Positions 23,568-35,884 of a DNA stretch of 64,000 nucleotides are shown piece after piece. A model generated the notes under the pieces. That model saw only the letters and a list, made by a program, of their open reading frames with translations. It did not search any database and had not been told where the DNA came from. The first letter of the stretch is position 1; every line of letters starts with the position of its first letter. This DNA is from Delphinus delphis (Eukaryota > Chordata > Mammalia > Artiodactyla > Delphinidae): positions 320,001 through 384,000 of the forward strand of contig NC_082696.1 in NCBI RefSeq assembly GCF_949987515.2, given 5' to 3'. Both the position numbers and the translations under genes were made by a program.

Positions 23568-26500
23568 TGCCTGGAGAGGCCACGCTGCCCACCCGCTGAC
23601 ACGAGGATGGGGGGCCCTGACTCTGCACCCGCCAGGGGATGGGCTGTGCGCGGGCATGAACGAGCGCGTGCCTCGGGCTGGGGTGTGGGGGTTCTGCAGG
23701 GCCGTGGCCAGCGTAGGCGTGGTTGGTGTCTTGCCACTTCCTCACCCATGGCGGCACCATTTGTGGCTTCTTGCAGATTTGCTAGTGACACTGGCACACA
23801 GGCCATTTCAAGTTCCTTATGTTTGTGGGAGGTAGTTTCTTTGCTCATTTATATTTTCCTATGTCTGTATTTCAGTAAAAAGTGTGGTTAGCCTTCTGGG
23901 GTGCTGAGACGTACGGTAACAATAGGGGACAACTGGTCACTTTGGGACCGACACGGGGCAGGCGCTGGACAGACGTGAAACCCAGGCTGAACACGGGATG
24001 GGGAAGGCCACAGGCTCTGTGGCTTGGCGGCATTGCTGTGAATTTTGGATTTCTTTGATTACGCAATGATAAAAGTTACACCAAAATGCAAATGTTCCAT
24101 CGCTCATCAAATCCTTAACAAATATTTATTGCGTCCCTACTGTGTGCTAGGCATTTTGTATGTTATATTATGCATTGTTTTCCTTGGAAAATAATTTAGC
24201 ATTTCTTAAGCCGCCCCTGGACCTGGCTGTTGAACCCGCAGGCAGGCCCGGATGTCTGCTTTAGATCATTTGGCCAGATCCCCAGAGACCCTCATCTCAG
24301 GGGCCTCTGATGTGCGGCCTCCTCCCATTTTGTGGTTACAGCAGCTGGGTGGCAGCCCCTCTGTCTGACAAAGTCACGCAAACTTCGTGGATTAGACTGT
24401 GCGGCAACACTGCCAGCTTCTCATCATCGCCATTTGATGGGAGGGATTGGTAGTATTTAACAGTTTTACATATTTAATAGCTATTTGTCTAAGAAGCTTA
24501 ACACAATAAACACTGCCAGCCACACGGGCCCCGTGTGCTCGGCGTGAGCAGAGGCTGCCGTTCCCCCTGGATTTCCAAGTCCAGGCACCACCCGGGACCA
24601 CAGTCCTCCTCTGGCCTCCGGGTGCCCTCAGGAAGGGGTCGGGAGCCTGGGTCGGGAGCAGCTGGGACTCCTCGGTGCTTCCATGCTAACTTGCTCATTT
24701 TTGCGAAAGCAGGAAGAAAAAGAAACTAGCCTCAGCAGTAGACAGCACCAATTTGGATCCGGGCAAAGTGAACGCTTCTCTGGGGCCCTACATCCCATAC
24801 ACAGCAGGGACTGTAAAATGTGACTTTCCCGGGCTCCGGGCATGCCAAGTCCTTGCCACTCAGCTCAGGAAACAGGAGGGTCTGTGGGAGAGCTTCTCTG
24901 TCAGTCTCAGCCTCCAGAGAACCTCACACTCAGGGCTGCTCTCCCTGTCTTCCCCCATCCTACCGTGGGCCAGCAGCCTGGAAAGCCCACCGCTGACGTG
25001 GGGACAGCGCCCAGCGCTGAGGCTCCCCCACCCACCGTGGTCCCAAGCGCAGCAGAGGCTTGGCTCTGGTGGCCCCATGGCTCCCAGCACACGGCAGCCA
25101 CGAGGGGCAGGCCCAGAAGAGGAGGGAAGGCACGGGACCCCCCCACTGACGGACAGCCCTCCTCGACACACTGGGAACATGGCACCGTGGCCAATCCCCA
25201 AGCCTCCAGGAAGGCGGCACGGAGCGGCGTCCTGAGCCGCCTACACAGGACCATCGTGTCTCACCTGGGTTTCCCAGACGCCTGTGGCACTGTCTCCCTT
25301 CTCTTTGGACCACCGCTCACAGCAGCTGCTCTGTCCTGCAGGGTCTGTCTGAGAAAGCATGAGGCCCAGGCGCTAGCGACACCCACGGAGGGAGGCTGCC
25401 TCTGTCTCGCAGTGCTGCCCGGTGCACGGGCGTCACCAACCACAGGCAGCTCCACAGAGCGAGCGCCGTGTGCAGGGCACTGTCCCGAGTGCACAGCCGA
25501 AATGCCCCGCATTCAGAGGACCAGGGCGTGTTCCTGGCATTGGATGTGTTTCTGGGAGCCATTCTGGCCTCGCTGATCTTGACTGGGCTGGTGATACTCT
25601 ACAGAGGACACGGGACGAGACGGGCTGGGCTCTGAGACAGCAGACGGCGTGGCCGGACTGTCACTTAGGTGGTCTTCAGATTGGCCAGGAACAGGGAGTG
25701 GCCGGTCGGACAGGCCTCATGGAGTGACCCCCCCACTCCCCGTCTGGTTCTGAAGAGTTCAGCTACTCATGTGATGGGTCAAGGTCCATGTTCCACTTTT
25801 CTTACTTCAGGCAGAGTTCCGAAGTTCACCTCTTTCAGTCTCCGCTTTGCTGCCCGTGAAGCTGGCCTGGTGCGTCTGTCCCGCTGTTTCCTTCTCCTTG
25901 GATGGGTCCACATGCTTCTGCAGCTCTGCTGGTCACACACAGAGACTCTGGGTTCTCAGTGGCTGGGAAAAGCTGTCACTTTCCTGCCAAGATTCTTTCA
26001 TGCTAACTCCCACTAGCTGGACGTTTTCTTTTTTCTTTCCTTTTTTTTTTTAATAAAAGCGAAAACTACGATTTTGCTGCCCCTGTTATGGGACACCTTG
26101 CACACATTATGTTATTTGTTTATTAATTAGGTGGACGTTTTCTCACCCACTCCTTTCCCTCTGGCTTTGTGTAAGCATATCACACTTACGGCTGTGCAGC
26201 CACGTTGTGGCCATGAGGAGGCGCTCACCCAGAGGCCTGGTATCAGTGAGCACTGAAACAGCCCTGAGCTCCCCACCTCAAGACTCCCTGTTCTGTGAGA
26301 AAAACAGCTTGTTTGCTGAAGACACTGTTATTCCAGGAGTCTGCTACTTGTAGCTGAAAGCATTCCTTTTGACGCGGGGAGGATTTGGACAGACCACTGG
26401 GTAGAAAGGGGGCTCCAGGGATGTGCTGGGGGGTTGGCCAGTTGCTGGCCTGCTTCTGAGGACACAGAGGGTGGGCTTTTCTAGAACACTGCTCAGCCAG

Positions 26501-27214
26501 CCCTCGCAGGGCCAGAGTCACCAGGCAGCGTCAGGGCAGCGGGCGTGGACGTGAGGCCGGGAGCCCTGGCACTCACGGCTAGCGTGGCCCGGCCCATCCG
26601 AGGCGCCACGAGGGTGTCCCAGAGGGGTCGGCCCAGGCACGTCAGCCCAGGCTTTCTGACGGTGTGGCCTGGCCTGAGCCTGCCCCAACGCCTGCTCCCT
26701 CTGGCTTTACCCCAGGCTGGATGGAGGCTCAGACATGCGGCCCCGTTTGCCTGTCCAGCAGAAGCCACCTCCCTCCCTCTTGTGCCCCTGCCGCTTTCCC
26801 CAGAATTTACTGTGTGTCTGCTCCACACCTGTCCCACCGGCTCTCCCCACCCTCATCGAGACAAGGTTTGCTGCCCTGATTGGGGGACCCCGTTTCCCAG
26901 AAGTCTGACCGAAGCCTTGGCGCAGGCCTGAGCGTGGCCCGAATCCCACCCACTGCAGCGCCGGCTGCCCCTGGCCCCTCGGGCCCCCGTGCGTCCTCAC
27001 TTCCGCTTCCTTCGACATGCACGTCTGCTGTTCTCAGCAGGTCATGGGGTGTGCAGGCACCCAGGGGTTGTGGCCGCTCCTGTCTCCTGAGGAGTCGGAG
27101 CCCTGGGGGCCTGTGGCTAGGTGCTGGCACAGGGCTTTCCTGGCTCGGATGTGGCCTCCGTCGCCCCTGACAGGGAGGGGCTGCGGCGCCGTGGGACAGG
27201 AGCAGAGTGCTGGG

Positions 27215-27310
27215 CCCCCTGGGAGCCAGCAGAACCGGGTTGCGGTGACCTGGGTGGGTGACTTGTCTCCCAGAGCCTCGATTCCCTGATCTGCCAAGTG
27301 GGTTAGAGGC
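27215..27310 (+). repeat. MIR SINE fragment
   Basis: TGGGTGGGTGACTTGTCTCC, AGAGCCTCGATTCCCTGATC and TGCCAAGTGGGTTAGAG fit MIR. Confidence 0.5.
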
Positions 27311-28170
27311 ACGCAGCTCCCCGGCCAGCGCCGGGCCCACCACCCTCCCTCCTGGGCCCCGTGCCGCTGCCTCCGGCCTCCGGGCCGCGGGCTCCGGGTC
27401 CTGGGCCCTCCACTGTGGGAACGGAGCGTTTGGGGCCCCGCCTCAGAATCGTCTCAAAAGCAATATTCTGAGCACCCCTGGCGGCGAGGCAGGCCTGAGT
27501 GGAAAGCTTCCCGAAGTGACTTTTCTTCCACACCCAGCCTCACCCTGCAGCCAGGACCCTGGAGGGCTGCCCAGGGCCCGGGGCCATGACGGGCAGCGGG
27601 AAGCCTGGGGGACGTCGGTCCCCCTGCCAGCAGGTTCGGGCTGCACCCCTCCCTCAGCCTTAACCCCGTCAAGTCCTCGGGGGCCACACGGCTTCATTGC
27701 CTTAACTGGCTCAGTAAGCCCGTTGGCTTGTGATCCAAGGGCAAAGGCCGACGTAATCCTGGCTTTGGGGGTTCAGACCCCTCTGTGGAGTTGGAGACCC
27801 CGGAACTTGCTCCCCACCAGCTTCCCAGCAGCGGAAGTGTCTTTGCAGCAATTCCCACAGAGAACAGCCCAAGCCCGCCCAGGTGGCACCTGGAACCCCA
27901 AGCCATTGCTGGGGTTAGGTCTGCGGCCTGGGGGGGCCCACCTTTCTCATCTGCCAGCTGCCCTGTGCTGCCACCCCGCCCCTCCTCTGGGTTATGCAGA
28001 TCTGTGACTCCCTCGGAGGAGGCCCCGGGCAACCCTGCAACCGGCGGGAAGGTGTGATGCCCGCCAGGCTCCCACCCTCTGCTGGCCGAGGTGCAGGCGT
28101 GGCCACTTCAAAGCCCAGGGAGGGCGGTGTCCTGAGCGCCCCCTGCCGGCCCCTCGCAGGTGGGAAGTCC

Positions 28171-28770
28171 AAGTGTGAAGCGGTTCACGGCGGCACATTC
28201 CTCTGCGGCCGAGGCCGCGGTCAGGGGCGTCGCAGCTTGCAGCCCCGACTTCCGATCGCTTCGCTCAGATGGAGGCCCAGGCACGCTCCCCCTGCGCCCA
28301 TGCCGTCGGCTGGAGGGGCGGGCGTGGTCGTCCAGCTCGTCCTGGAGTCTCCTCAGCTCAGAAACGCTGTGATTTGTGACACTGGTGTGGGGCCAGCACG
28401 AGGGCAGGAGGACACCGTCCGCCGGAGAGAGGGGCCTGGCGTGTCCGTGGCGGGTCGGTCGGTGGAAGGGTCGCCTGCCCCATATCCCCAGATAAGAGCC
28501 GGAGGTCGGCTCATTTTTCTTTATCACGTGTCACGTCTGCATGGGGGGCTGGGAGGGAAAACTTCAGAGGAGGAAGCCTGGGCCGGGAGAGCAGCGCGGG
28601 GGCAGCAGAGGGAACTCTTCTGCCCGAGGCTCTGCGGCGTGAGGGGCGTCGCCCTCGGGCGATTCAGCGGCTGGTCCGGGGCCGGGTGTTGGGTCCCGGC
28701 ACCCAGGTGGGTAAGCCTGGAGCCTGGGTGGGACACGACCCGCCGGCCCTCTAACCAGGTCCTCGTCAGC
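28171..28770. promoter_or_regulatory. CpG-island-like segment without a known gene
   Basis: By manual count the 600 bp hold roughly 50 CpG at a GC content near 65 percent, well above the CpG-poor surroundings. This would satisfy the usual island criteria. The densest parts are 28,190-28,330 and 28,620-28,690. A plus-strand frame of 260 codons (27,994-28,776) crosses it, and a CAG|GTGAGA donor-like site lies at 28,770-28,778. No protein family was recognised. It could mark an unannotated promoter or a GC-rich spacer. Counts are approximate. Confidence 0.5.
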
Positions 28771-29157
28771 AGGTGAGAGCCAGCAGGACAGACAGAGATT
28801 TTAAGCCGTTTGGGGTTCCGGCCACCGGGTCGGGCAGGAGTTCCGAGTCCCCCGGAGCAGGCTCCCGTGGGTCAGGCAGAGGCCTCCGGTCGAGAAGGGG
28901 GACATATGGACCACAGAGCAGCCGCGGATGTCGGGGCCTGGTCCCCAGCACCGAGAAGCAAGGTGGCCCCTGCGATGTTCTGTGCTGTCAACACTGATCA
29001 CAAGGGGGACCAGGCCTCCTGAACCAGGATCCCCAGGAAATTTACACACAAAGTCAGGTTTCAGCAGCATGATGCACCTCTCAACTGGGCCTTCCTGCCT
29101 CCTAGGGGCCCTGGGCGCCTCCCGCGAGCCCTGGAGTTGAAGCTGAATGTCAGCAGT

Positions 29158-29292
29158 GAGGCTGGGTCCCCAAGTCTGCTCCCCGGGCCAGGGGCACCAG
29201 CAGCTCCTCAGCAATGTTAGAAACGCAGGTTCCTGTGCCCGCCTGGTCCTGCACTCTGGGCGGTTCTGGCCACAAAGTCTGAGATCCACTCA
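29158..29292 (+). mobile_element. MER5-like hAT fragment
   Basis: The core features are GGGGCACCAGCAGCTCCTCA, TTAGAAACGCAGGTTCCTGT, and a diverged terminus (CACAAAGTCTGAGATCCACT). It is probably an ancient non-autonomous DNA transposon. Confidence 0.45.
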
Positions 29293-30005
29293 GTCCGCTA
29301 CAGGAGCCTGAGGAAATGTGGCCGAAGGGGCTGGGTCAGCGGTCGGCGAGCACCTGACCCAACGTCCGGGTCACACCTAACAGCCACTCCAAGCGCAGGT
29401 GCATGCCCGCTCTTGTTTAAAGAAAGCAGATTCCTGTGTCTGCGGGTCAGGGCCAGAGCCCCGCCCCCTCGGGGCTGAGGCAGACCTCCGTTCTGTTCCT
29501 CATTTACAAGAGAAGTGGAGGACCCACCCTGGTCCCCAGAGGACCCACGGATGGCCGTGCCGACACTGTCCCAGAGGACACCAGGGCTGGTGGGACGCGC
29601 CCCCGGTCGGAGGTGAGGAAGGTGTGCCTGGTCCTCCTCTGTCCTCTCGCACGAGCAGAGCTGGGTGGTGACGAACCAGCCCCACTGCCCTCTCTGCCTG
29701 ACCCCCACCCAGGGTCGTACGGCTCCCTCTCAGAAGAGGGCAGGGACGCTGCCTCCCCCAAAGTCACGGGGACTCCTTTGGCGGGGGGGTCACAGTGGCC
29801 CAGAGAGCTCCAACTCCGCCTGAGTTGAGCCGGGGAGGGGCGAGGTGGTGGCCAGCTGAGCAGTGACCCCCCCCTGCCTGGCAAGCTGCAAGTGGACACT
29901 CCACAAACCCCTGCTGCGTCAGGTAAGGCCCCTTCCGCTGGGGGGAAGAGGAGAAAGAAGAGCTGGCTGGCCTTGCGTGGGCGGCAGCTGCCGAGAGATG
30001 TAACT

Positions 30006-30033
30006 CACACACACGCGCGCGCGCACACACACA

Positions 30034-30070
<37 letters not shown>

Positions 30071-30076
30071 TCTCTG
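30006..30076. repeat. Compound microsatellite (CA)(CG)(CA)(CT)
   Basis: Consecutive blocks of CA, CG, CA again and a long CT run follow without a break. Confidence 0.95.
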
Positions 30077-30509
30077 TAGACCCAGGTGAGGCAACAGGGC
30101 ACCATTCTCGCCAGGAGGGCGAGGCCACTGCGGATCTGCCGGGACAGAGGATTTAGAGGTGCCTGTTGTCAAGGCGATCACCCAAGTACCCCATCCACAT
30201 ACTGTCAGGTTCTGCGATGAAACATGGGCTTTGGACACAAACACAGCAACGGCACTGCCGCCTGGGTCCCAGGCAGATGGGGCTGCACGTCTGTGGCCCC
30301 CTGGCCCCACCTCCTCCTGCCCTGCCCCCATCCCCACTGCTGAGGATCCCACGGGGCGGGCGCGGCACATCCGCTGAGAAGCAAGAACCATGGCTCAAGG
30401 GTGACTCCCAGTGACATCGAGCTTTGGGCCCACCCCTCGGGGGTCCCACCGGGGGGGTGGGGGGGAAGGGAGGAAAGCGGCGACTGTTCAGACCTCCCGT
30501 GTGCTGGGC

Positions 30510-30620
30510 ACTGCATGCTGGTCCTTACATGATACCCAGTGTTGTCCTGCTTTCCGAGCTGAGGGAACTGAGGCTCAGAGAGGGTAACTTGATGAAAAGT
30601 CACACAGCCAGTCTCCCAAC
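30510..30620 (-). repeat. MIR SINE fragment, antisense
   Basis: The sequence TGAGGGAACTGAGGCTCAGA, then GAGGGTAACTTGATG and AAGTCACACAGCCAGTC, is reverse MIR. Confidence 0.7.
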
Positions 30621-32759
30621 CACCCTGGCCACATGGCCCCGGCCCCTCATGCCGGCCACAGTTTCTTATGAAAGTCAGGGTCAGCTTGTGCCTTGCTGGG
30701 GCCCTGGGAGAAAACAGGACTGGCTCAGAGAACCATGTGTGGGGCCGGGGAGTGGGGTCCACCCCCCGTGAGCTGGACGTGCTGCAGGGAGTGTTTGTGA
30801 TGGGAACCCCAGCCCCTCCCATCTTCTCCACCTCCTCTGCAGTCCACCCGACATGGGGCTGAGGGGGTCTCCTGGCCCCCGGCACAAAAAGCAGCCGACA
30901 GGATCACTGGGCGAGTGGCTAAGGCCACTTACAGTCACAGTGCAAGGTCTCTGTGTGCTCAGCAAAGGTGCTTACAGAGAAGCACCTGTCTCATTTAGCC
31001 CCGTCATCACTATCACACAGCCAAAACACAACAGCTACCTCTGTGGGCAAAACTAAAACTGAACTGGGCAATCAGACCTGGCTTTGCGGCCCGACTACAT
31101 GTAGAGGCCGCGGCTGTAGCTTCTATAAGCCAGATGCTGTTCTCCCCACAAGAAACAGGGACAGAGGGGTGTCAACGAGGCTCATTTGGGAGATCGGTTT
31201 CCCACCTGTTACAGATACTCCAGAATGAAAAAGCCCCTTCGGCTGCTGTGCAAATCGTAGTTTCTTCTCAGATCCGTGGGAACAGCTGGAAACTGGAGCT
31301 GGGCTCCGGGGGGAGATGGTCAGCTCGGCGAGCAGGACAGCGTCTGGACAGTGGGCAGGTGCCGCAGAGCTACAGACCCCGGACAAGGGGACAGCCTCCT
31401 GCCAGCCCGGTCGAGCCCCCGAGGGGGGCCCACCTGGTGCCAGCCTGTATCTGGCACAGGACTCGCGTCCCCGGGAGAGGGGCAGGTTCACAGACTTGGA
31501 GACCTCAACCTTAAACCCAGGTCCCTAGTTCCACGGCTTTTCAATTCTTGAGTTTATTCCACAACATACATATGTCCAGCTTCCTCGTCTCTTCCCGGTG
31601 AGTTCATCCCATGCGATCACTGCTTCGTCCGTGTGACATGGGTTGTGTTGGGAGAAGGGGTCCGTCCTCGGGGTGGAAAGGCAGGGCTCCCGCCCTCCGT
31701 GGGGTCAAAGTCGCTTGGCTCCACTGGCCTCCAGGAGCAAGGATCCTGCTCAGACAGCCCTATGAATTTGAGTAAGTGATCAGAAAAGGCAGTTCCAGCG
31801 TTCCTGTGCCTTTTCAATTTGTACATGTTCCTGAATTGCAGTATTTTCTCTGCAAATTAACCCACAGGGAGAAAAGCCTCGCCCAGACACATGCTGAGAT
31901 GTACATGAGGAGATTTGAACACACCTCGTGGTTTCAGTGAACACCCAGCTGGTGGCTCCTCGGCCCCTGTGGATGGGCCCCCCCAAGCCCAGGCTGCTCC
32001 GGGCCCTGGTGAGGTCTCCCACAACAGTGCGGGTACGGGCGTGAGGGGCAGGGTCTCTGGAGGGACGAGGGCCCTCAGGATGGCCTGTGACCTGCAGGGA
32101 CTTGGGCCCCATGACTCGGGGCTCACAAAGCCACCGAGGGCTCTGGGGGTCACACCTGTCCCAAGCCAGCCCTTCACATCGGGGTCCTAACGGGAAACAA
32201 CGGTGTCCACGGGTCCGAGTCTCAGGTGAGGATTTTGGTGGCCACAACGCTGGGCTCCGAGCTCCGCTCTGCAGGGCCAGCGCTCAGCGGGCAGGTGACA
32301 CGCAACAGCATCTGTGGATGAGGGTGGACCCACGGGCAACATGGCCACGAATAACCACACACGTGTCACTGCACACACGTGTGACTGTACCTGTGGAACA
32401 CATTCATGGAAATAGAGTTCTGATGGACATGCCAAACCTTCTTCGTCCCTTGAGAAGGGAGGGATTTCGTATTGCCTGCTCAGCCTGACCCAAGTGGAAC
32501 ACGGTCGCTCGGGGAGTTTTATGAGAAAAGCTGGGCATCTTTTCGTTTAAGGGCGACTTCTCCTTCCTTCTCGTGAGCTGTGTGTCACGTCCTTTGCCTC
32601 CTTTTCCTCACTGACCTATGGGTCTCTTTATTATTGACTTAAATAACAAAGAAACTCCTCTCGGTTTCTGTTACAAACATCTTTTACAGCTTATCTTCAT
32701 CTTCTGACTGGCTTACGGTGACGGTTTAGTTCCACGCAGAGTATTTTTATTCTTATGTC

Positions 32760-34030
32760 ATCTTTTTGTTCATATCATTATGGCTTCTGGGTTTTGTGCT
32801 ATATTTAGGCCTTCCATACAACATAAAAACCCTCCTGTGGTTTCTTTCAGTCAGTACACGTCTGTTTCTCTTCTTTAGCATTCAGATCATTGATCTGTCT
32901 GGAATTAACTTTGATGAAGTACAGGGCCAGCTTTATAGTTTTCCAAGATGTTTGTCTATGTAGCACCACTACATTCCCCCAACGATTTAAACACTTTTAT
33001 CATAAATGACTTGTATTTTGGGTCTGTTTCTGGACTTCCTAATTATCCATTTGCCAGTAAAAGAGAGGTTAAAATATAACTTCAAAACGTGTTTTAATAT
33101 CTGATAGAGCTAATTCCTCTATGATTTTTCTCTTAGATTTGCCCTATTATTTTTTCACACAAATTTAGATTTAACCTGTCTAGTTAAAGAGTTAACATTT
33201 TAGTTGGGGTTGCACTATGTGTGCAGATTAACTGTGCAGAAACTGGCATCTTCAACCCAAGCGCATGCGTGCTGGTCCCTGTCCCGGCGTGCACGTTCCC
33301 CAGAGGTGCTATACAGTTTTCTTGCTGTAGGACTTTCATATTTCTTCCTAACCACATTGTTATACAGCTTATCTTTCTTCTGTTGCTGTGATAAATGAAG
33401 CCTTTTCTTCTGTCATATCTCCTACTGGTTCTTGTTTCCAGACAGGAAGCCTGCTGATTACTTTGCCAAATTCTCTTATATTTTTGTACATATTTTTCAG
33501 CTGCTTCTCTAGGGTTTTCCAGATATACAATGAAATAACCTGTAAGTAATCATCACTTTATCTCATCCTTTCCCAGTTTTGTACTTTCTTTCTCCTGACT
33601 CAACTGCATGGGCCAGAACCACCAAAGCTGTGTGAAGGGGCTGTGGGATCCTGAGGGTCTGTCTTCTTCCCAGCGTCTCCAGGGTTCCCCAGGATGTGAG
33701 CTTTCGGGCTGAGACAGCACTGATAATATTAAAGACGTATTCATCAACTGCTGTTTTATTAGGAGCATTTTAAAAGCTGAGAGTGGATGTTGAATTTCAT
33801 CCAATGTTTGTCAGCATCTATAGAGACATTTTAATCTTTTGCTCTACTAGATGGTGGTTTATATCAAAAGGCCTAGTATTGACCCATTCTTACTTCACTG
33901 GAAAAAAACTACTTAGTCCCTTATTAGTGTATAATCTTTTTAACACACTGCTGGATTCTGTTTGCTAATTACTTACTTAGGATTTTCACACTTGCTTATA
34001 CATTAGATTAGTTGATAGCTTTCGTTTTTG
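32760..34030 (-). mobile_element. Old LINE-1 ORF2 remnant, antisense
   Basis: A long AT-rich stretch reads as reverse-strand LINE-1. It contains CATTTTAGTTGGGGTTGCAC, GGACTTTCATATTTCTTCCT, GCTTCTCTAGGGTTTTCCAG and GCTGGATTCTGTTTGCTAAT in the order expected of ORF2 read backwards. It is heavily mutated, with no long frame. The piece at 33,590-33,750 is the least similar. Confidence 0.7.
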
Positions 34031-35373
34031 CTGATCTCTTTGGTGTCAATGTTATGTCCGCTTTCTTTCTACATTTGCGATGGCTTAAATAATGTTGGAA
34101 CAGGCAGGGCAAATGGCACAGAGGGAAATCAGCACTTGCCACCCTTTACCCAAGTAACCTGGAAATGGGCCTTTTATGTGCATCTGTTGGAAATTAAAAG
34201 ATACTTGAGATATTATGAAGAAATTCCTATTTTAAAAAGCCATCGAGATAAGAAGTCTAACGGGAGTTTTGCTTTCGGTAAAATTCCAAGTTTGACTTGC
34301 TCTTAAGGCCATTTGGTGCCCAGCAATGTGTGTTAATTTCATTGAAATATCACTATCTTATGCTCACAAGTGCAGTGGTGAAAGGCCAGGGAAGTGGAAC
34401 TTAATGAGCAGCCAGGCACCTGCTTTCTCGTTTCCGGGAAGCGAGGACCTGCCTGCGGTCGAGCACCGGGCGGGTGACTGGAGATTGGAGGCAGCCTGGC
34501 AGGAGGTGGCCAGGGGCCCGGCTAGGGTGCGGACGCTTAACTAACTCCAGCGGGCAGTGCGGTGCGGAAGGTTGAGGGCCACTGCTGAGCTTGGGGGGCC
34601 GTGCTGATGAAGTGACCGCGGGGCACCAAGACCCTCGTGGTGACACCCAGCCCCTGGGTCTGAGGGAAGTCGCGTCCTAGAGCCACAAATGAACCTTTAC
34701 AGCAGATTTTGTGAAATTCTGGGGGCGCTGCCACCACGGCAGCCGGGGGCTCTGTGCGGGGCGGGCATCTCAGGAGAGGCTTGGGTGGGTGAGTCTGGCC
34801 ACGAGAGGCTGACTCCTCCCCAGAGGTGGCTTCCTATACCGCACGGAGTCGCTCGGGTCCCTGGCTTCCCACTGACTCCCTGGAGACCATAAGATGCCTC
34901 AGGTCTTGCCTGGGCATCCGCTCCTGCCCACGCCCAGGGTCTGGCTGAAAAAGCGCCGAGGGGGCCCCAGAAACCCTGGAGTAGGTCCCGTGCTGCCCTC
35001 CTGCCTGGTCCCAGCTCTGGGTGGTCCCATCAACTTGGAGAACACGGAGGGCGGCCTGGCGCCCTTGTTTCTGGGAGGAACTGCCATGCTCTGCCCTCTC
35101 CTGATAAACCTGGGCGTGGGCCCTGCATGTGCAGCTCAGCAGCCTGTGAGGCCTCCTCGTGCAGGTCTGTGTGGTGCCCGGTGGAAGTGCCCCGGACACA
35201 CGCCGTCCTGATGGAGAGAAGCAGCCCAAGGTCACAGCCAGACCTGGGAGCTGGTCTCCCCAAGAACCAGCAGGAGAAACAGAATCTCTGTATCCCTAGG
35301 TTCTCAAAAAAGAAAGTAACTGTAAGCAAACAGGGTAGGGGGTCCCTGGAGAAAGAACCAGGCATGGCCTTCC
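34031..35373. other. Intergenic, no gene recognised
   Basis: AT-rich near the LINE-1, GC-rich after 34.4 kb. No supported feature. Confidence 0.55.
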
Positions 35374-35884
35374 TGACATAAGAAGCCATTTGGGGCCTAA
35401 GCCTTTTGTGATCTGAACGTGGACACAGCGCTTGCCCTTGAACAGGTCTCAGCAGTTAATGATCTTAATGGAGGCGGGAAACGCAGGAACAAAGGAAGAC
35501 CAGTCAAGAAGCAACGGAACAGCGATGCAACAGAGTCCCAGCTCCTCCCCAAGGGGCGCACACCACAGTCTGAGTTACTCTGCAGGAACTAAGTCCTCCC
35601 CAGGAGGCGAAGAGGGATGCTGACCGTCCCAACTTCAGTCAGCTAAAGCCTGGGCTGTGTCCACCTCTGCCCAATTCTATGTTGAATTCTCTTCTGCTCA
35701 AGCCCCCTCATGAAGACGCAGGTACCCTTGGCTTAAAACATCCCCTATTTTGCTGCTCTGGGAAATATCCCCGGTGCTCTCCTTACTTGCTGCAAGTAAT
35801 CAATCCTTCCTTCTCCCGCACTGGGCTTGGTTGTGTCTTCTGGCTCGACGCTCACCAAGAGGGGAACTCAGTTTGGGGGTAACG
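35374..35884 (+). mobile_element. Probable solitary endogenous retroviral LTR (ERV1-like)
   Basis: It begins TGACATAAGAAGCC and ends near CAGTTTGGGGGTAACG, with the order expected of a gammaretrovirus-like LTR. There is a GC-rich promoter part, GGCTTAAAACATCCCC, a degraded polyadenylation signal (AATCAA at the usual AATAAA position), then GGCTTGGTTGTGTCTTC and the U5-like CTCACCAAGAGGGG. No gag, pol or env remains follow, and no second LTR was seen. Flanking direct repeats are not evident. This is an old inactive copy. Confidence 0.5.

Larger units (their letters stand above)
23568..32759. other. GC-rich intergenic region, no gene recognised
   Basis: Long GC-rich tract with many overlapping chance frames (up to 260 codons) on both strands. 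It holds old repeats, the CpG-island-like segment and the compound microsatellite listed separately. A short ancient-repeat piece (AACAAATATTTATTGCGTCC) lies at 24,119-24,138. Confidence 0.55.

Noticed and set aside
27258..28007. A 249-codon plus-strand frame in GC-rich DNA.
   Set aside because: Proline/alanine-rich low-information translation, overlapped by other open frames on both strands, no recognised domain or splice context.
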